A DNA stretch of 64,000 bases, taken from Natrarchaeobaculum sulfurireducens. GTDB lineage: Archaea > Halobacteriota > Halobacteria > Halobacteriales > Natrialbaceae. The DNA lies in the NCBI RefSeq assembly GCF_003430825.1, contig NZ_CP024047.1, positions 2,232,001-2,296,000 of the forward strand, written 5' to 3'. The notes under the pieces were generated by a model. The model did no database searches and was not told where the DNA came from. It saw only the letters and a list, made by a program, of their open reading frames with translations. The translations under genes and the position numbers were made by a program. Shown piece by piece: positions 52,091 to 61,471 of this stretch; position 1 is the first letter of the stretch, and every line of letters starts with the position of its first letter.

Positions 52091-52099
52091 ATATATTAA
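52091..52099 (-). promoter_or_regulatory. TATA box of nikR
   Basis: ATATATTAA (TTAATATAT on minus) centred 25 bases upstream of the nikR ATG. Very AT-rich in a GC-rich context; leaderless transcript likely. Confidence 0.6.
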
Positions 52100-52182
52100 G
52101 GCTTACTATACTATGGCAACGGTTCGTCTCGCTCACCGATTTGGGCCACACAACGTTTCGTGTTCCCGCTCGGAATGCCTGT

Positions 52183-52956
52183 ATGTACCTTCCACACCAC
52201 ACCTGGGAAGAACTCGAGGCGTACATTTCGAGCGAGTCGCTCGCAGTCGTCCCCGTCGGCTCGACCGAACAGCACGGCCCACACTTACCGGAGGGAACGG
52301 ATTACCTCATCGCGGAGGCGCTTGCACGCGAAGCGACCGATCGAACGGGCTATCTCTGTACGTCGCCAGTTCGGATCGGCGTCAGTCCTCACCACAGACA
52401 GTTTCCGGGGACCATGTGGGTCGACGCGCCGGTGTTTCGGGACTACGTCGAGAACTTCTCGCGGAACCTCACCGACCATGGGATCGACCGAATCGTCTAC
52501 GTCAACGCCCACGGCGGCAACGTCGACCACCTCAGAGAAGTCGGCCGCAGACTCCACGAAGACGGCACCGCCTTCGCGATCGAGTGGATGTGGGACGAGT
52601 CCATCCCCCAACTGATCGAGGAGGTCTTCGAGACGCCCGGCCCCCACGGCGGCCCCAAAGAGACGGCGATGATCATGCACATTGCGAGCGAACTCGTCCG
52701 CGAGGACCGCCTCGAGGACGCTCGCGACGGTGGCACCGTCTTCGACTACGAGGCCGAACTCGTCCACGGCGCACGGACCTACTACGACGCGATCGAGAAC
52801 AGTCCGAACGGTGTTTTCGGAGACCAGACTGACGCGACGCCGGAGATCGGTGAGCGGTTGTTCGAAGCCGCGACGGACCAGCTCGTCTCGCTGCTCGAGT
52901 GGCTCGACGCCCGATCCGTCGAAACGCTACGCCCTCGCCCACACGTCGATTCATAA
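52183..52956 (+). CDS. Creatininase-family amidohydrolase
   Basis: 257 residues from ATG ([11 protein letters not shown]). Metal site motifs of the family: [15 protein letters not shown] near residue 25 with Glu and His, and [12 protein letters not shown] near 108. The family includes creatinine amidohydrolase and, in archaea, ArfB, the formamide hydrolase that acts on a riboflavin/F420 precursor. Haloarchaea make both cofactors, so an ArfB-like role is plausible but not shown. Divergent from nikR. Confidence 0.9.
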   Translation: MYLPHHTWEELEAYISSESLAVVPVGSTEQHGPHLPEGTDYLIAEALAREATDRTGYLCTSPVRIGVSPHHRQFPGTMWVDAPVFRDYVENFSRNLTDHGIDRIVYVNAHGGNVDHLREVGRRLHEDGTAFAIEWMWDESIPQLIEEVFETPGPHGGPKETAMIMHIASELVREDRLEDARDGGTVFDYEAELVHGARTYYDAIENSPNGVFGDQTDATPEIGERLFEAATDQLVSLLEWLDARSVETLRPRPHVDS

Positions 52957-53113
52957 TTTCCCTACTCCCAAGAGACCGGAACCCACGAGCGGATGCGAGT
53001 CTCCACTCCGTATGACGAGAGTGGGTCGACTGGAAGTGACGGTCTCGCCGGTGGATTCCTCTTTTTACGGGTGCTGCGCTGGCCTTATCCGTCCGTGTGT
53101 CGTGAAACGCGCA

Positions 53114-55903
53114 ATGAGTGAACGGACCGAATCGCCGAACGGGGGCTTCTGGGAGCCCGAAGGCGGCTGCCGCGCCGCGTGGAACGAGTCACTCGTCGAC
53201 GCGATCGACGGCGGCGTCTTTCAGCTCGACGCCGACGATCGGATGCTGGCAGTCGACGACGCCCTCCTCGAGCTGACGGGGTTCGACCGCGAGGACCTCG
53301 TCGGCGATCCGGTCTCGAGACTGCTGGGCGAGTCGGGCAGTAACCGCCTCGATCGAGCGATAGGATCGGCCAATCGAACGGGAGATGAGACGGTTGCGGA
53401 ACTCGAGGTCTCGGTCCATACCGCCGACGGACGGTCGGTGGCTCGTGAGCTTCGAACGAAGACGGTCCGCCACGATGGCGGGGTTCACGGGACGGTCGGA
53501 ATCGTCGGAGCAGTCGATCGACCGACGGCCACACCGGAGCCAGCGTCGGCCACTGCGTTTGAAGGCGCAGCGACGGTGCTCGAGGAGGCCGACGTCGGCG
53601 TCTTCGTTCTCGATGACGAGTTCGACGTGGCGTGGATCAACGAGACGACCGAACGCTACTTCGGCGTCGACCGGGATGCCGTCGTCGGACGGGATAAGCG
53701 GCGATTGATCGAGGAGACGATCGCCGGTCGACTGGCAGACGCCGACGCGTTCGTCGACACCGTCTTCGCGACCTACGGCGACAACACGTTCGCCGAGCGG
53801 TTCGAGTGTCACGTCACCCCTGGACCGGACCGCGAGGCACGCTGGCTCGAACACCGCAGCAGACCGATCGAGTCCGGGCCCTACGCCGGCGGACGCGTCG
53901 AACTGTACTACGACGTGACCGACCGACACGAACGCACCGCACAGCTCCAGCGGCTCCACGACGCCGTCCAGGAGTGGATCGGCGGTGACTCCCGGGAGGC
54001 AGTCGCCGCAGCGGCGAGCCGTCACATCCAAGAGATCCTCGATCTCGAGGTCAACGGCGTCTTCCTCTACGATCCAGCCACTGAGGAACTCCGGCCGGCG
54101 GGCTGGTCCAGCACGGCCGAAACGTTGTTCGGTGAACTCCCGACGTTCGAGGCGGGTGACGCCATCGCCTGGCGCGTCTTCGAAGCTGGCGAACCAGCGC
54201 TCATCGACGACGTCACCGCCGATCCGGACGTCTACAACTCGGAGACTCCGATACGAACCGAACTCTGTCTGCCGATCGGAGACCACGGCGTCGTCCTCGT
54301 CGGCTCTCCGGAGCGCGACGCCTTCGACGAAAGCGACCGTTCGCTCGCGAACGTCGTCGCCTCGAGCCTCGAAGCGACGTTCGACCGGATTCATCACGAG
54401 CGCCAGCTCGAACGCGAACGGACCCAGACCGAACGACTCCTGCAGATGGCACCGATCGGTATCTCCGTCGAGAACGCAGCGGGCGAAACTGTCCTCACCA
54501 ACCGACGGATACAGACCCGGTTCGGCCCGGAGACGGAAGCAGCCCTCGGCGAGACGGAACTGATCGAGCGGTGGGACGTCTTCGACGCGTCGGGTGAGCC
54601 ACTCGAGCCCGAGGACGGTCCGTCGGCCCGAGTCAGACGAACCGGTGAGCCGGTGTTCGACACCGAACTCGTCGTCGAGAGTACCGCGGGCGATCGCGGC
54701 TGGATCTCGGTCAACGCCGTCCCGGTGTTCGGCCCCGACGGCTCCCTCGAGCGAGTCATCTCGAGTGCGGAAGACGTAACGGCGTTCAAAGAACAGCAGC
54801 GCCGCCTCGAGCGACGCAAGAGCGAACTCGAGACCGAGTTGAGCGAGGTCTTCGGCCGTGTCTCAGACGCCTTCTACGCGGTCGACGAGGAGTTTCGGTT
54901 CACGCACGTCAACGAACGCGCCGAGGAGTTGCTCGGGTACTCGAGCGACGAACTGGTCGGGGAAGTCCTGTGGGAGGTGTTCCCCGGCGGGAAGCGCTCC
55001 GATCTGTACGAGCGATACCACCAGGCGATGGAGACACAGGAGTCGCTGTCCTGGGAGCGATACTCCCGAACGCTCGACATCTGGATGGAAATCCGGGCCT
55101 ACCCGTCACCGACCGGCCTTTCGGTGTACTTTCGGGACGTCACCGAGCGAAGGAAGTACGAACACAAACTCGAGGAGTCCAACGAGCGCTTAGAGCAGTT
55201 CGCCTACGCCGCCTCTCACGACCTTCAAGAACCCCTGCGCATGGTTACCAGCTATCTCCGGTTGATCGAGCGACGCTACGACGACGTACTCGACGAGGAC
55301 GGCCGGGAGTTCATCGAGTTCGCCGTCGACGGCGCAGACCGGATGCGGGAGATGATCGACGGCCTGTTGGCGTACTCACGGGTCGAGACGCGAGGTGACG
55401 AGTTCGAGCCGGTCGATTTAGCGCAGACGCTCGCGGCTGTCCGGCGGGACCTCGAACTGCAGATCGAAGAGTCAAACGCGGAGATCACGGTGGAGTCACT
55501 GCCACGCGTCCAGGGAGACCGCAGTCAACTCCGGCAGGTGTTCCAGAACCTGCTCACGAACGCCATCGAGTACAGCGGCAACGACCGGCCCCGGATCACC
55601 GTCACCGCCGAGCGAGTCGACGATCCAACCGCGATCGATCGTCGAACGGCCCTGGCCGCTCGAGGAGAGGACGCGTGGGTTGTCTCGGTCAGCGATGACG
55701 GTATCGGCATCGACCCCGACGATCACGAGCGAATCTTCGAGGTCTTCCAGCGACTGCACGGCCACGACGATCACGACGGTACCGGCATCGGACTCGCGCT
55801 CTGTCAGCGTATCGTCGAGCGCCACGGCGGCGAGATTCAGGTCGACTCGAAACCGGGGGAGGGAGCAACGTTCTCGGTGACGCTTCCGGCTGCGTCGACG
55901 TGA
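53114..55903 (+). CDS. Multi-PAS/GAF histidine kinase
   Basis: 929 residues. Order: PAS (~20-130), PAS (~150-275), GAF (~285-425), PAS (~435-555), PAS (~580-690), HisKA dimerisation/phosphoacceptor with phosphorylated His702 in YAASHDLQEPLRMV, and HATPase (~810-925; N-box FQNLLTNAIEYSG, G1 VSDDGIGID, G2 GTGIGLALCQRIVE). No transmembrane helices, so it is a soluble sensor. It phosphorylates a response regulator not identified here. A CCTTAT element lies about 30 bases upstream of the start. Confidence 0.94.
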   Translation: MSERTESPNGGFWEPEGGCRAAWNESLVDAIDGGVFQLDADDRMLAVDDALLELTGFDREDLVGDPVSRLLGESGSNRLDRAIGSANRTGDETVAELEVSVHTADGRSVARELRTKTVRHDGGVHGTVGIVGAVDRPTATPEPASATAFEGAATVLEEADVGVFVLDDEFDVAWINETTERYFGVDRDAVVGRDKRRLIEETIAGRLADADAFVDTVFATYGDNTFAERFECHVTPGPDREARWLEHRSRPIESGPYAGGRVELYYDVTDRHERTAQLQRLHDAVQEWIGGDSREAVAAAASRHIQEILDLEVNGVFLYDPATEELRPAGWSSTAETLFGELPTFEAGDAIAWRVFEAGEPALIDDVTADPDVYNSETPIRTELCLPIGDHGVVLVGSPERDAFDESDRSLANVVASSLEATFDRIHHERQLERERTQTERLLQMAPIGISVENAAGETVLTNRRIQTRFGPETEAALGETELIERWDVFDASGEPLEPEDGPSARVRRTGEPVFDTELVVESTAGDRGWISVNAVPVFGPDGSLERVISSAEDVTAFKEQQRRLERRKSELETELSEVFGRVSDAFYAVDEEFRFTHVNERAEELLGYSSDELVGEVLWEVFPGGKRSDLYERYHQAMETQESLSWERYSRTLDIWMEIRAYPSPTGLSVYFRDVTERRKYEHKLEESNERLEQFAYAASHDLQEPLRMVTSYLRLIERRYDDVLDEDGREFIEFAVDGADRMREMIDGLLAYSRVETRGDEFEPVDLAQTLAAVRRDLELQIEESNAEITVESLPRVQGDRSQLRQVFQNLLTNAIEYSGNDRPRITVTAERVDDPTAIDRRTALAARGEDAWVVSVSDDGIGIDPDDHERIFEVFQRLHGHDDHDGTGIGLALCQRIVERHGGEIQVDSKPGEGATFSVTLPAAST

Positions 55904-55960
55904 TCGGTCGGCGGGAGCCAACAGCTATATACCCAGTCGGCTATACGTCCCTCCAAAGCG

Positions 55961-56419
55961 GTGCACGACGTGATTCCGACAATACTCGGCTCGGATCGAC
56001 TTCTGCTCGCCGTATCGTTCGCCTGCTTTGCGGTCGCAGGCGCCACGAATACGATTCTCGACGCGACGTCTCTGACACTCGGAGCGACGGCACTCGCCAT
56101 CGCGGGCGTCTACGGCGTCGCCCTGTACGCAAAGCGGGTGAGCCGGCGGACCCTCGCACAGCTGTCGCTTTCGCTCTGGGTCGCCTTCCTCGCGATCTCG
56201 GGGCTCCACGCGATTGGACTCGAGACCGTCGCTGCGGCAGTCCCCGGCAACCCCGAGACGCTCGTCCTTTCGCTAACGGCGATTACGTGGGGAACGCTCC
56301 TGATCGCCTCCTCTACGACGGTCTTCCTGGGCTTTCGTGAGTACGGTGCTCCCGCCGGGACCGAAGCCACAGAAGAACAGGTGCTCGAGGGCGATACCTC
56401 CGATTACTCGACCCGATAA
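55961..56419 (+). CDS. Hypothetical four-helix membrane protein
   Basis: 152 residues from a GTG start preceded by a TATA-like CTATATA about 35 bases upstream. Three or four hydrophobic helices, an acidic C-terminal tail. No motif recognised. Its 3' end overlaps the convergent methyltransferase gene by 16 bases. Function unknown. Confidence 0.7.
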   Translation: MHDVIPTILGSDRLLLAVSFACFAVAGATNTILDATSLTLGATALAIAGVYGVALYAKRVSRRTLAQLSLSLWVAFLAISGLHAIGLETVAAAVPGNPETLVLSLTAITWGTLLIASSTTVFLGFREYGAPAGTEATEEQVLEGDTSDYSTR

Positions 56420-57072
56420 CTGACAGCGATTCCTTCACCGAGTGGGAGCACGACCGTCTCGAACGCCGGGTCCGCCCGCACGGACTCGAGGTAGTCGCCG
56501 ATGCCGGCCGTGTGGTCGTTCTGGTCCGCCGGTGATCCGCCGTCGACGCGCTCGAGCAGTTTCTCGAACTCGATCGGTCCCGCGGTGATCGCGTTGTCAG
56601 CGACGACGACGCCACCTGCAGGCACCTTCTCGCGGATCGCCTCGAAGGCGTCGACGTATCGGTGTTTCTGGTGGTCGATCAGCACCACGTCGAACGGCCC
56701 GTCGTAGCGCTCGATCGTCTCGAGGGCATCCCCCAGTTCGTACCGGGCCAGCTCGTCGTAGCCACCCCGACGCATGTACTCGCGGGCCTGTTCGAGTTCG
56801 TCCTCGTCGACCTCGGTGAGGACGAGTTCGCCGTCGTCGGGCAGCGCCGCTGCAAACCAGTACGCAGAGTAGCCAAAGCCCGAGCCGAACTCGAAGATCC
56901 GCTCGGCGTCGGTCAGTCGAGCGAGCAGGCGAAGCGTTCCGCCGACCTCGGGTCCGACGTGTGGGAACCCCTCGGCTTCGGCGACCTCGTCCATCTCGGT
57001 CAGGACCGTGTCGGGGTCCGGCCCGGCGGCCCGTACGAACTGTTCGATCTCGGTCGTGAGAACGTCGACCAT
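56404..57072 (-). CDS. O-methyltransferase (class I, SAM-dependent)
   Basis: 222 residues from ATG (MVDVLTTEIEQF). SAM motif IFEFGSGFGYSAYWFA near residue 60, acidic residue at the end of the next strand (VLTEVDEDEL), and FDVVLIDHQKHRYVDAFEAI with the metal-binding Asp typical of catechol-type O-methyltransferases (PF01596). Substrate unknown. It overlaps the convergent membrane gene by 16 bases. Confidence 0.9.
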   Translation of the reverse strand: MVDVLTTEIEQFVRAAGPDPDTVLTEMDEVAEAEGFPHVGPEVGGTLRLLARLTDAERIFEFGSGFGYSAYWFAAALPDDGELVLTEVDEDELEQAREYMRRGGYDELARYELGDALETIERYDGPFDVVLIDHQKHRYVDAFEAIREKVPAGGVVVADNAITAGPIEFEKLLERVDGGSPADQNDHTAGIGDYLESVRADPAFETVVLPLGEGIAVSYRVE

Positions 57073-57206
57073 GGTCCTCCCTACGGGCGGCGTGACAAAG
57101 GCTTCCACCATCTCTTGGCCGGTGGTCGATCGTCCCAGCCATCGTCCGCCGGAGCCCTCTGCTTGCGGTACGTTTTTTGTCGCCTCGAATCGTCTGTCCG
57201 GCCGAA

Positions 57207-57662
57207 ATGTCCACGGAGAACCCGCTCGTCGAGGTGGTCGATAACCTCGTCTACGAACCGGTACAGGTCCACGACCACGGGATCGACCTGACGGTGAGCG
57301 CGATCTACGAGGTCGCCGCCCCCGGTCGACTCGACTTCGGTGGCGACGAACTCGAGGATGCGGACCTCGAGCCGGTCCCGACCGACCTCCACAATCCGGA
57401 CGACGAGTACGGCTGGTGGGACCTCGAGGGTGGCCAGTACGTCCTCCAGCACAACGAGTTTCTCACCGACTGTGAGGAGCCGTTGTTCCTTCAGCCGCGA
57501 AACGAACTCCTCGCCCGCGGCGGTTCACACCCCTCGGTATTCGTTTCCTCGCACTTGCCGTTGATTCCGCTTTCGGTCGCCGGAAGCGGCTTGTGCCTCA
57601 AGGAGAACGCACGGGTGTCGACGCTCGTTCCAGCCGGCGATCGCTCGCGTCATACGCAGTGA
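57207..57662 (+). CDS. dCTP deaminase/dUTPase superfamily protein
   Basis: 151 residues from ATG (MSTENPLVE). It resembles trimeric dUTPase/dCTP deaminase folds: VHDHGIDLTVSAIYEV near residue 20 (substrate-binding Asp region), a QPRNELLARGG motif near 97 where classical members have Arg-Ser, and a C-terminal beta region. The Ser-to-Asn change is at a position that contacts phosphate, so activity cannot be assumed. Haloarchaea carry several paralogues. Divergent from the methyltransferase. Confidence 0.78.
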   Translation: MSTENPLVEVVDNLVYEPVQVHDHGIDLTVSAIYEVAAPGRLDFGGDELEDADLEPVPTDLHNPDDEYGWWDLEGGQYVLQHNEFLTDCEEPLFLQPRNELLARGGSHPSVFVSSHLPLIPLSVAGSGLCLKENARVSTLVPAGDRSRHTQ

Positions 57663-57910
57663 TATGGTAACAACTGCACCGAGTTGCACACTGATCGCCG
57701 ATCCGTCTGTCGATCGGGTGTACACTGACGGCCAGTGGCTACCAGAGGCGCTGTGCGCAAGCGTCATACGAGCCAGGAGAGTGGACACACGAGCGAACCG
57801 GCACCGACCAACAAGCGGAGTCCGATCGTAGCGCCGATCGACCGGCTCCTTTTAAACGTCCCAGATATCGTGGTACGGCTACCATGATGATGGGGAGTCT
57901 CATAGTAGGT

Positions 57911-58048
57911 ATGGAGCAGTACGAATTCAGGTGCCCTGCCTGTGCTACGCAGTTTCCCGTCGACAGCCCGGTCCTCGATGCGACCGTCGAGAACGGCTGT
58001 CCGCTGTGTGGACAGCCGGTGAGCACTGACCACTTCGTCCCGTGTTGA
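57911..58048 (+). CDS. 45-residue zinc-ribbon protein
   Basis: A very short but convincing gene: MEQYEFRCPACATQFPV, then ENGCPLCGQPVS, ending FVPC. Cys8, Cys11, Cys30 and Cys33 form two CxxC pairs for one zinc ion. It matches what I recall as the haloarchaeal DUF7560 small zinc-finger family. An alternative ATG lies nine codons upstream. Such mini-proteins (45-60 residues) are common and often untyped in haloarchaea. Role unknown; likely nucleic acid or protein binding. Confidence 0.75.
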   Translation: MEQYEFRCPACATQFPVDSPVLDATVENGCPLCGQPVSTDHFVPC

Positions 58049-58235
58049 CCAGCCAACTCGAGTCCACACCGATCGGGTAGCTCGTCGTGGCCGCATGACC
58101 GATCGATCGAACGGTGCTCGAGTAACCCACCACTTTTCTCCATCGGAAACTGATCCGAAGGCGACGCCGACGCGATTACGAACCCCAATGCGGGTGACTC
58201 GAGGGTATTTACGTGCTTGTTCCTAAGCTGGCCTC

Positions 58236-58865
58236 ATGTACCAGAACGTCCTGATTCCCACGGATGGGGGCGATGGGACCCGTCGGTCTATCGAACATGG
58301 ATTGACGCTCGCAGACCGGTTCGACGCGACAGTTCATGCCCTGTCTGTCGTTCCAGAGGGGCCGTTCGGGACGTTCGAAGGCGAGCGTGCGACGGTGGCA
58401 GCTGAGCGTGCAATCGAACAGGTCGCGATCGAAGCGGACACACACGGTATCGAGGCCGCAACGGCGGTCGAATACGGCATCCCTCACGAGGAGATCCTCG
58501 CCTACGTCGACGCGAACGACGTGGACGTGATCGTCATGGGAACTCAGGGTCGAACGGGCCTCGATCGTGTCCTCGTGGGCAGCGTCACCGAACGAATCGT
58601 CCGCATGGCGGACGTCCCGGTTGTGACCGTCAAACTCACCGACGATCTCCGGATTCAGGACAGCGACGAGGTCGAGCGAATCGCGACAGCCGAGGCCAAC
58701 CAGGCAGGCTACGACGACGTCACCGTCATCGACGACCCACACCGAACGTCTGCTTCCTGGGTGGTTTCCCTCGAGGCCGACGGAGACTCCGTTCAGGTCC
58801 ACGTCGACGCCGTCTCCGGTGAGTCACGGATCGCGAGATCACAGGATACCGAGCGGTCGAAGTAG
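58236..58865 (+). CDS. Universal stress protein with C-terminal extension
   Basis: 209 residues. Residues 1-145 are a UspA domain with nucleotide-binding GTQGRTGLDRVLVGSVTERIV (motif G-x2-G-x9-GS). Residues ~146-209 are an extra beta-rich segment, HRTSASWVVSLEADGDSVQV, not found in simple UspA proteins. Function: stress response; ATP binding likely. A TATA box (GTATTTACG, ~27 bases upstream) indicates a leaderless transcript. Confidence 0.9.
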   Translation: MYQNVLIPTDGGDGTRRSIEHGLTLADRFDATVHALSVVPEGPFGTFEGERATVAAERAIEQVAIEADTHGIEAATAVEYGIPHEEILAYVDANDVDVIVMGTQGRTGLDRVLVGSVTERIVRMADVPVVTVKLTDDLRIQDSDEVERIATAEANQAGYDDVTVIDDPHRTSASWVVSLEADGDSVQVHVDAVSGESRIARSQDTERSK

Positions 58866-59217
58866 CGATTCTCGAGACGTGTTCGTGTGTGTCATTTTCG
58901 TCCTCACAACGTCGATCGGGTTCGGAACGAAACACCTTTTCGACTCGCTAACTAACCAGTTAGTCAGTGTCTGCAGGTCACGCGTACGGGACAGTTACGG
59001 GTCGCCGGCTCCGATCCGATTCAACCGAGAGCCGATGCGAACCGACGAGCCAGGCGTCCAATTGCGAGTTACTCCACGTGCTGACTCGTAGCTCGAGGGC
59101 GACCGGAAGGCCGTTCGAACTGGGAGTGACTGCCCGGACGACGGGCGGCGAGTGTTCGATCGCTAGCTGTCGTCGTCCCGGCTTTCGTGCCCGGATCTAC
59201 CGAGCACACGAGGGCCG
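58866..59217. other. Intergenic leader region of MATE gene
   Basis: About 350 bases between the stress protein and the MATE gene. The only clear element is a TetR-style palindrome (58948-58967). The ~250 bases between it and the MATE start codon hold no convincing gene, so a long untranslated leader or a second promoter nearer the gene is likely. Confidence 0.4.
58948..58967. promoter_or_regulatory. TetR-style operator upstream of MATE gene
   Basis: CTAACTAAC-CA-GTTAGTCAG: 9-base arms matching at 8 positions with a 2-base centre, a form typical of TetR-family operators. A BRE/TATA-like CGAAACACCTTTT lies just upstream (58929-58940), so the palindrome would overlap a transcript start near 58965. 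No TetR gene is adjacent; the regulator may be elsewhere. Confidence 0.5.
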
Positions 59218-60693
59218 ATGAGTCAGTCTCGAGATCGCGCGGTGGACGTCACCGATGGGGAGCTGTTCAAGCCGTTGATGGTGCTTTCGGCTCCGATTGT
59301 CGCCTCACAGTTGCTCAACGTCGGGTACAATCTGGCGGATACGTACTGGGTCGGCCGACTCGGCGGTGACGCCATTGCAGCCCTGTCGTTCTCGTGGGCC
59401 GTTGTCTTCCTGATGATCAGCGTCGGCGGCGGGCTCACCGTCGCCGGGACGGTGCTCATCGCCCAGCACAAGGGAGCCGAGAACTTCCGGAAGGCGAGTC
59501 ACGTCGCGGGACAGACTCTCTCGTTCGTGACGATTGTTGCACTGGCGTTCGCCGCCGTCGGCTACGTCGCGACGCCGTGGCTCATGCAGTTGATCGGCGC
59601 GGAACCCGGAACGGACGCGTTCGTCTACGCCGTCGGCTACACCCGAATCATGTTCATCGGTATCGCGTTCATGTTCTGGTTTTTCATCTTCGATGCCCTC
59701 TCGAGAGGCTGGGGCGACACCCGAACACCGCTGTATCTGATGGCCGTCAGTGTCGCGCTCAACGTCATCATTGACCCGTTTCTGATCCTCGGCTTTCAGG
59801 AGAACCCGCTGTTCGCCTGGGTGGGCGCGACCGACCTCGAGGCGTCGCTGTACGCCGCGACCGGCTTCGACGGCTGGGGGGTCGAAGGCGCTGCCGTAGC
59901 GACGATCATCTCCCGTGGCGTGGCCGCGGCGGCCGGGCTCACGATGCTGTTTACCGGCCGCGTGGGGCTCGAGCCGTCGCGTTCCGACCTGTGGCTCGAC
60001 TGGGGGACGGTTCGACGTATCTTCGACATCGGGGCACCGATCGCGACCGAGCAAGGATTTCGCGCGTTCGGCATCACCGTCCTGACCGCGATCATCGCCC
60101 TCGTCGGAACGGAAGCCGTCGCCGCCTACGGTATCGTGACGCGGCTTTCCTCGTTGCTGTTCATGCCCGCGCTGGGACTGGCCCGCGGCACCGAGACCGT
60201 CGTCGGACAAAATCTCGGGGCCAGACAGGTCGATCGCGCCAGGCGAGCCGTCACGCTCAGCTCGATCGTCATCGTCGCCGCGTTCACGGTTGCCATCGCC
60301 ATCGCGTATCCGCTCGCCGAACCGATCGCCGCCGTCTTCATCGAGGATGGAACCGAAAACGCAGCGCAAGTCGTCGAGTACGCCGCTGCCTACGTCCTCA
60401 TCGCCGGTCCGTCGTACCTCTTTCTCGGCGTCTTCCAGATCCTGCTGGGCGGGCTCCGTGGCAGCGGGTCGACGCGCGCTGCGATGGTGCTCTCGATCCA
60501 GGAGCTGTGGGTCTGGCGTCTCCCGATCGCCGTCGTCTGCGTCACGATTCTGGGGATGGGTGTAATCGGCGTCTGGTACGCCATTGCGATTTCCTACGTC
60601 GTTTCGGCGATCGTTACGGCGGTCTGGTTCCTCCGTGGAACCTGGACTGACGCCGTCGTCGAGGAAGGCACACCGTCGACGACAGGGGACTGA
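59218..60693 (+). CDS. MATE-family multidrug/cation exporter
   Basis: 491 residues with 12 transmembrane helices in two halves. N-terminal FKPLMVLSAPIVASQLLNV and the cation-site segment WVGRLGGDAIAALSF are typical of NorM/DinF-type MATE proteins. It exports drugs or metabolites in exchange for Na+ or H+. A TetR-style palindrome upstream is consistent with drug-responsive control. Confidence 0.93.
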   Translation: MSQSRDRAVDVTDGELFKPLMVLSAPIVASQLLNVGYNLADTYWVGRLGGDAIAALSFSWAVVFLMISVGGGLTVAGTVLIAQHKGAENFRKASHVAGQTLSFVTIVALAFAAVGYVATPWLMQLIGAEPGTDAFVYAVGYTRIMFIGIAFMFWFFIFDALSRGWGDTRTPLYLMAVSVALNVIIDPFLILGFQENPLFAWVGATDLEASLYAATGFDGWGVEGAAVATIISRGVAAAAGLTMLFTGRVGLEPSRSDLWLDWGTVRRIFDIGAPIATEQGFRAFGITVLTAIIALVGTEAVAAYGIVTRLSSLLFMPALGLARGTETVVGQNLGARQVDRARRAVTLSSIVIVAAFTVAIAIAYPLAEPIAAVFIEDGTENAAQVVEYAAAYVLIAGPSYLFLGVFQILLGGLRGSGSTRAAMVLSIQELWVWRLPIAVVCVTILGMGVIGVWYAIAISYVVSAIVTAVWFLRGTWTDAVVEEGTPSTTGD

Positions 60694-60872
60694 CCCAGAC
60701 CGTCGTCGGCCGCCTCGAGGTCAGCGCCACCTACTCCATGCAGGATAATTTACTGGGGGTCGGACAGCTCTTCCCGACCAAGACGGTTCCCTGCTCGAGC
60801 GCCCGATCCGTCGCTGACGACGAATATCTCGATCCGTCGCTGACGACGAACATCCCGATCCGTGGAGGCCGT

Positions 60873-61331
60873 TCACCGTGTCTCGTTGGGGACGACCAAC
60901 ACTGGCCGGTCAGTGTCGAGGATCACTGCCTGTGCAACGCTACCGAACAGCACCTTCCCGACCGGAGTGTGTTTCGAGACGCCGAGGACGATCTCGTCGC
61001 TGTCGAGTTCCGCTGCGGCATCGATGATCGTCTCGGCGGGCGTTCCAACGGTCTCGTGGACCGCGTACGCCATCCCGGCGTCCTCGAGGACTTCAATAGC
61101 GGCCTCGACCGATGCTGGAAGCCGATCGACCTCCCGGATCACGTCGGCCATCTCCTCGGCGTACGTCTCGAAGAAGCCGCCGACCGCCCACTCGGCGTCG
61201 GGCAGCGAGACCTCCTGATGGACGTGGAGGATATCGACCACGTGGTCGTCGGCCGCACCCTTGACGATCGCCTCGGCCTGTGCGCGGACCCGCGACCGTC
61301 TCTCATCAGCGGTGAGCAACACCCGGTACAT
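60873..61331 (-). CDS. Universal stress protein (UspA family)
   Basis: 152 residues from ATG (MYRVLLTADE). The UspA fold is visible: RVLLTADERRSRVRAQAEAI, IIDAAAELDSDEIVLGVSKHTPVG and KVLFGSVAQAVILDTDRPVLVVP. The nucleotide-binding loop reads GVSKHTPVGKVLFGSVA, slightly different from the consensus G-x2-G-x9-GS. Divergent from the SLC13 gene. Distinct from the larger UspA at 58.2 kb. Confidence 0.88.
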   Translation of the reverse strand: MYRVLLTADERRSRVRAQAEAIVKGAADDHVVDILHVHQEVSLPDAEWAVGGFFETYAEEMADVIREVDRLPASVEAAIEVLEDAGMAYAVHETVGTPAETIIDAAAELDSDEIVLGVSKHTPVGKVLFGSVAQAVILDTDRPVLVVPNETR

Positions 61332-61471
61332 GACCCGCCGTACCACCTCCAGTAACAAAGCTCTCGTCACGAGAGCCACGTTGGGCGGTTCGGACTGGCT
61401 TACTTTTCAGCACCCTCGAGAAATCGCCATGGAAGCCTTATGTGCGCCCCTAGCAACTATCCTAATTGATT

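Noticed and set aside
58819-59221. Plus-strand frames between the stress protein and the MATE gene
   Set aside because: Two overlapping frames in Arg/Ser-rich sequence with no family resemblance; more likely leader DNA.
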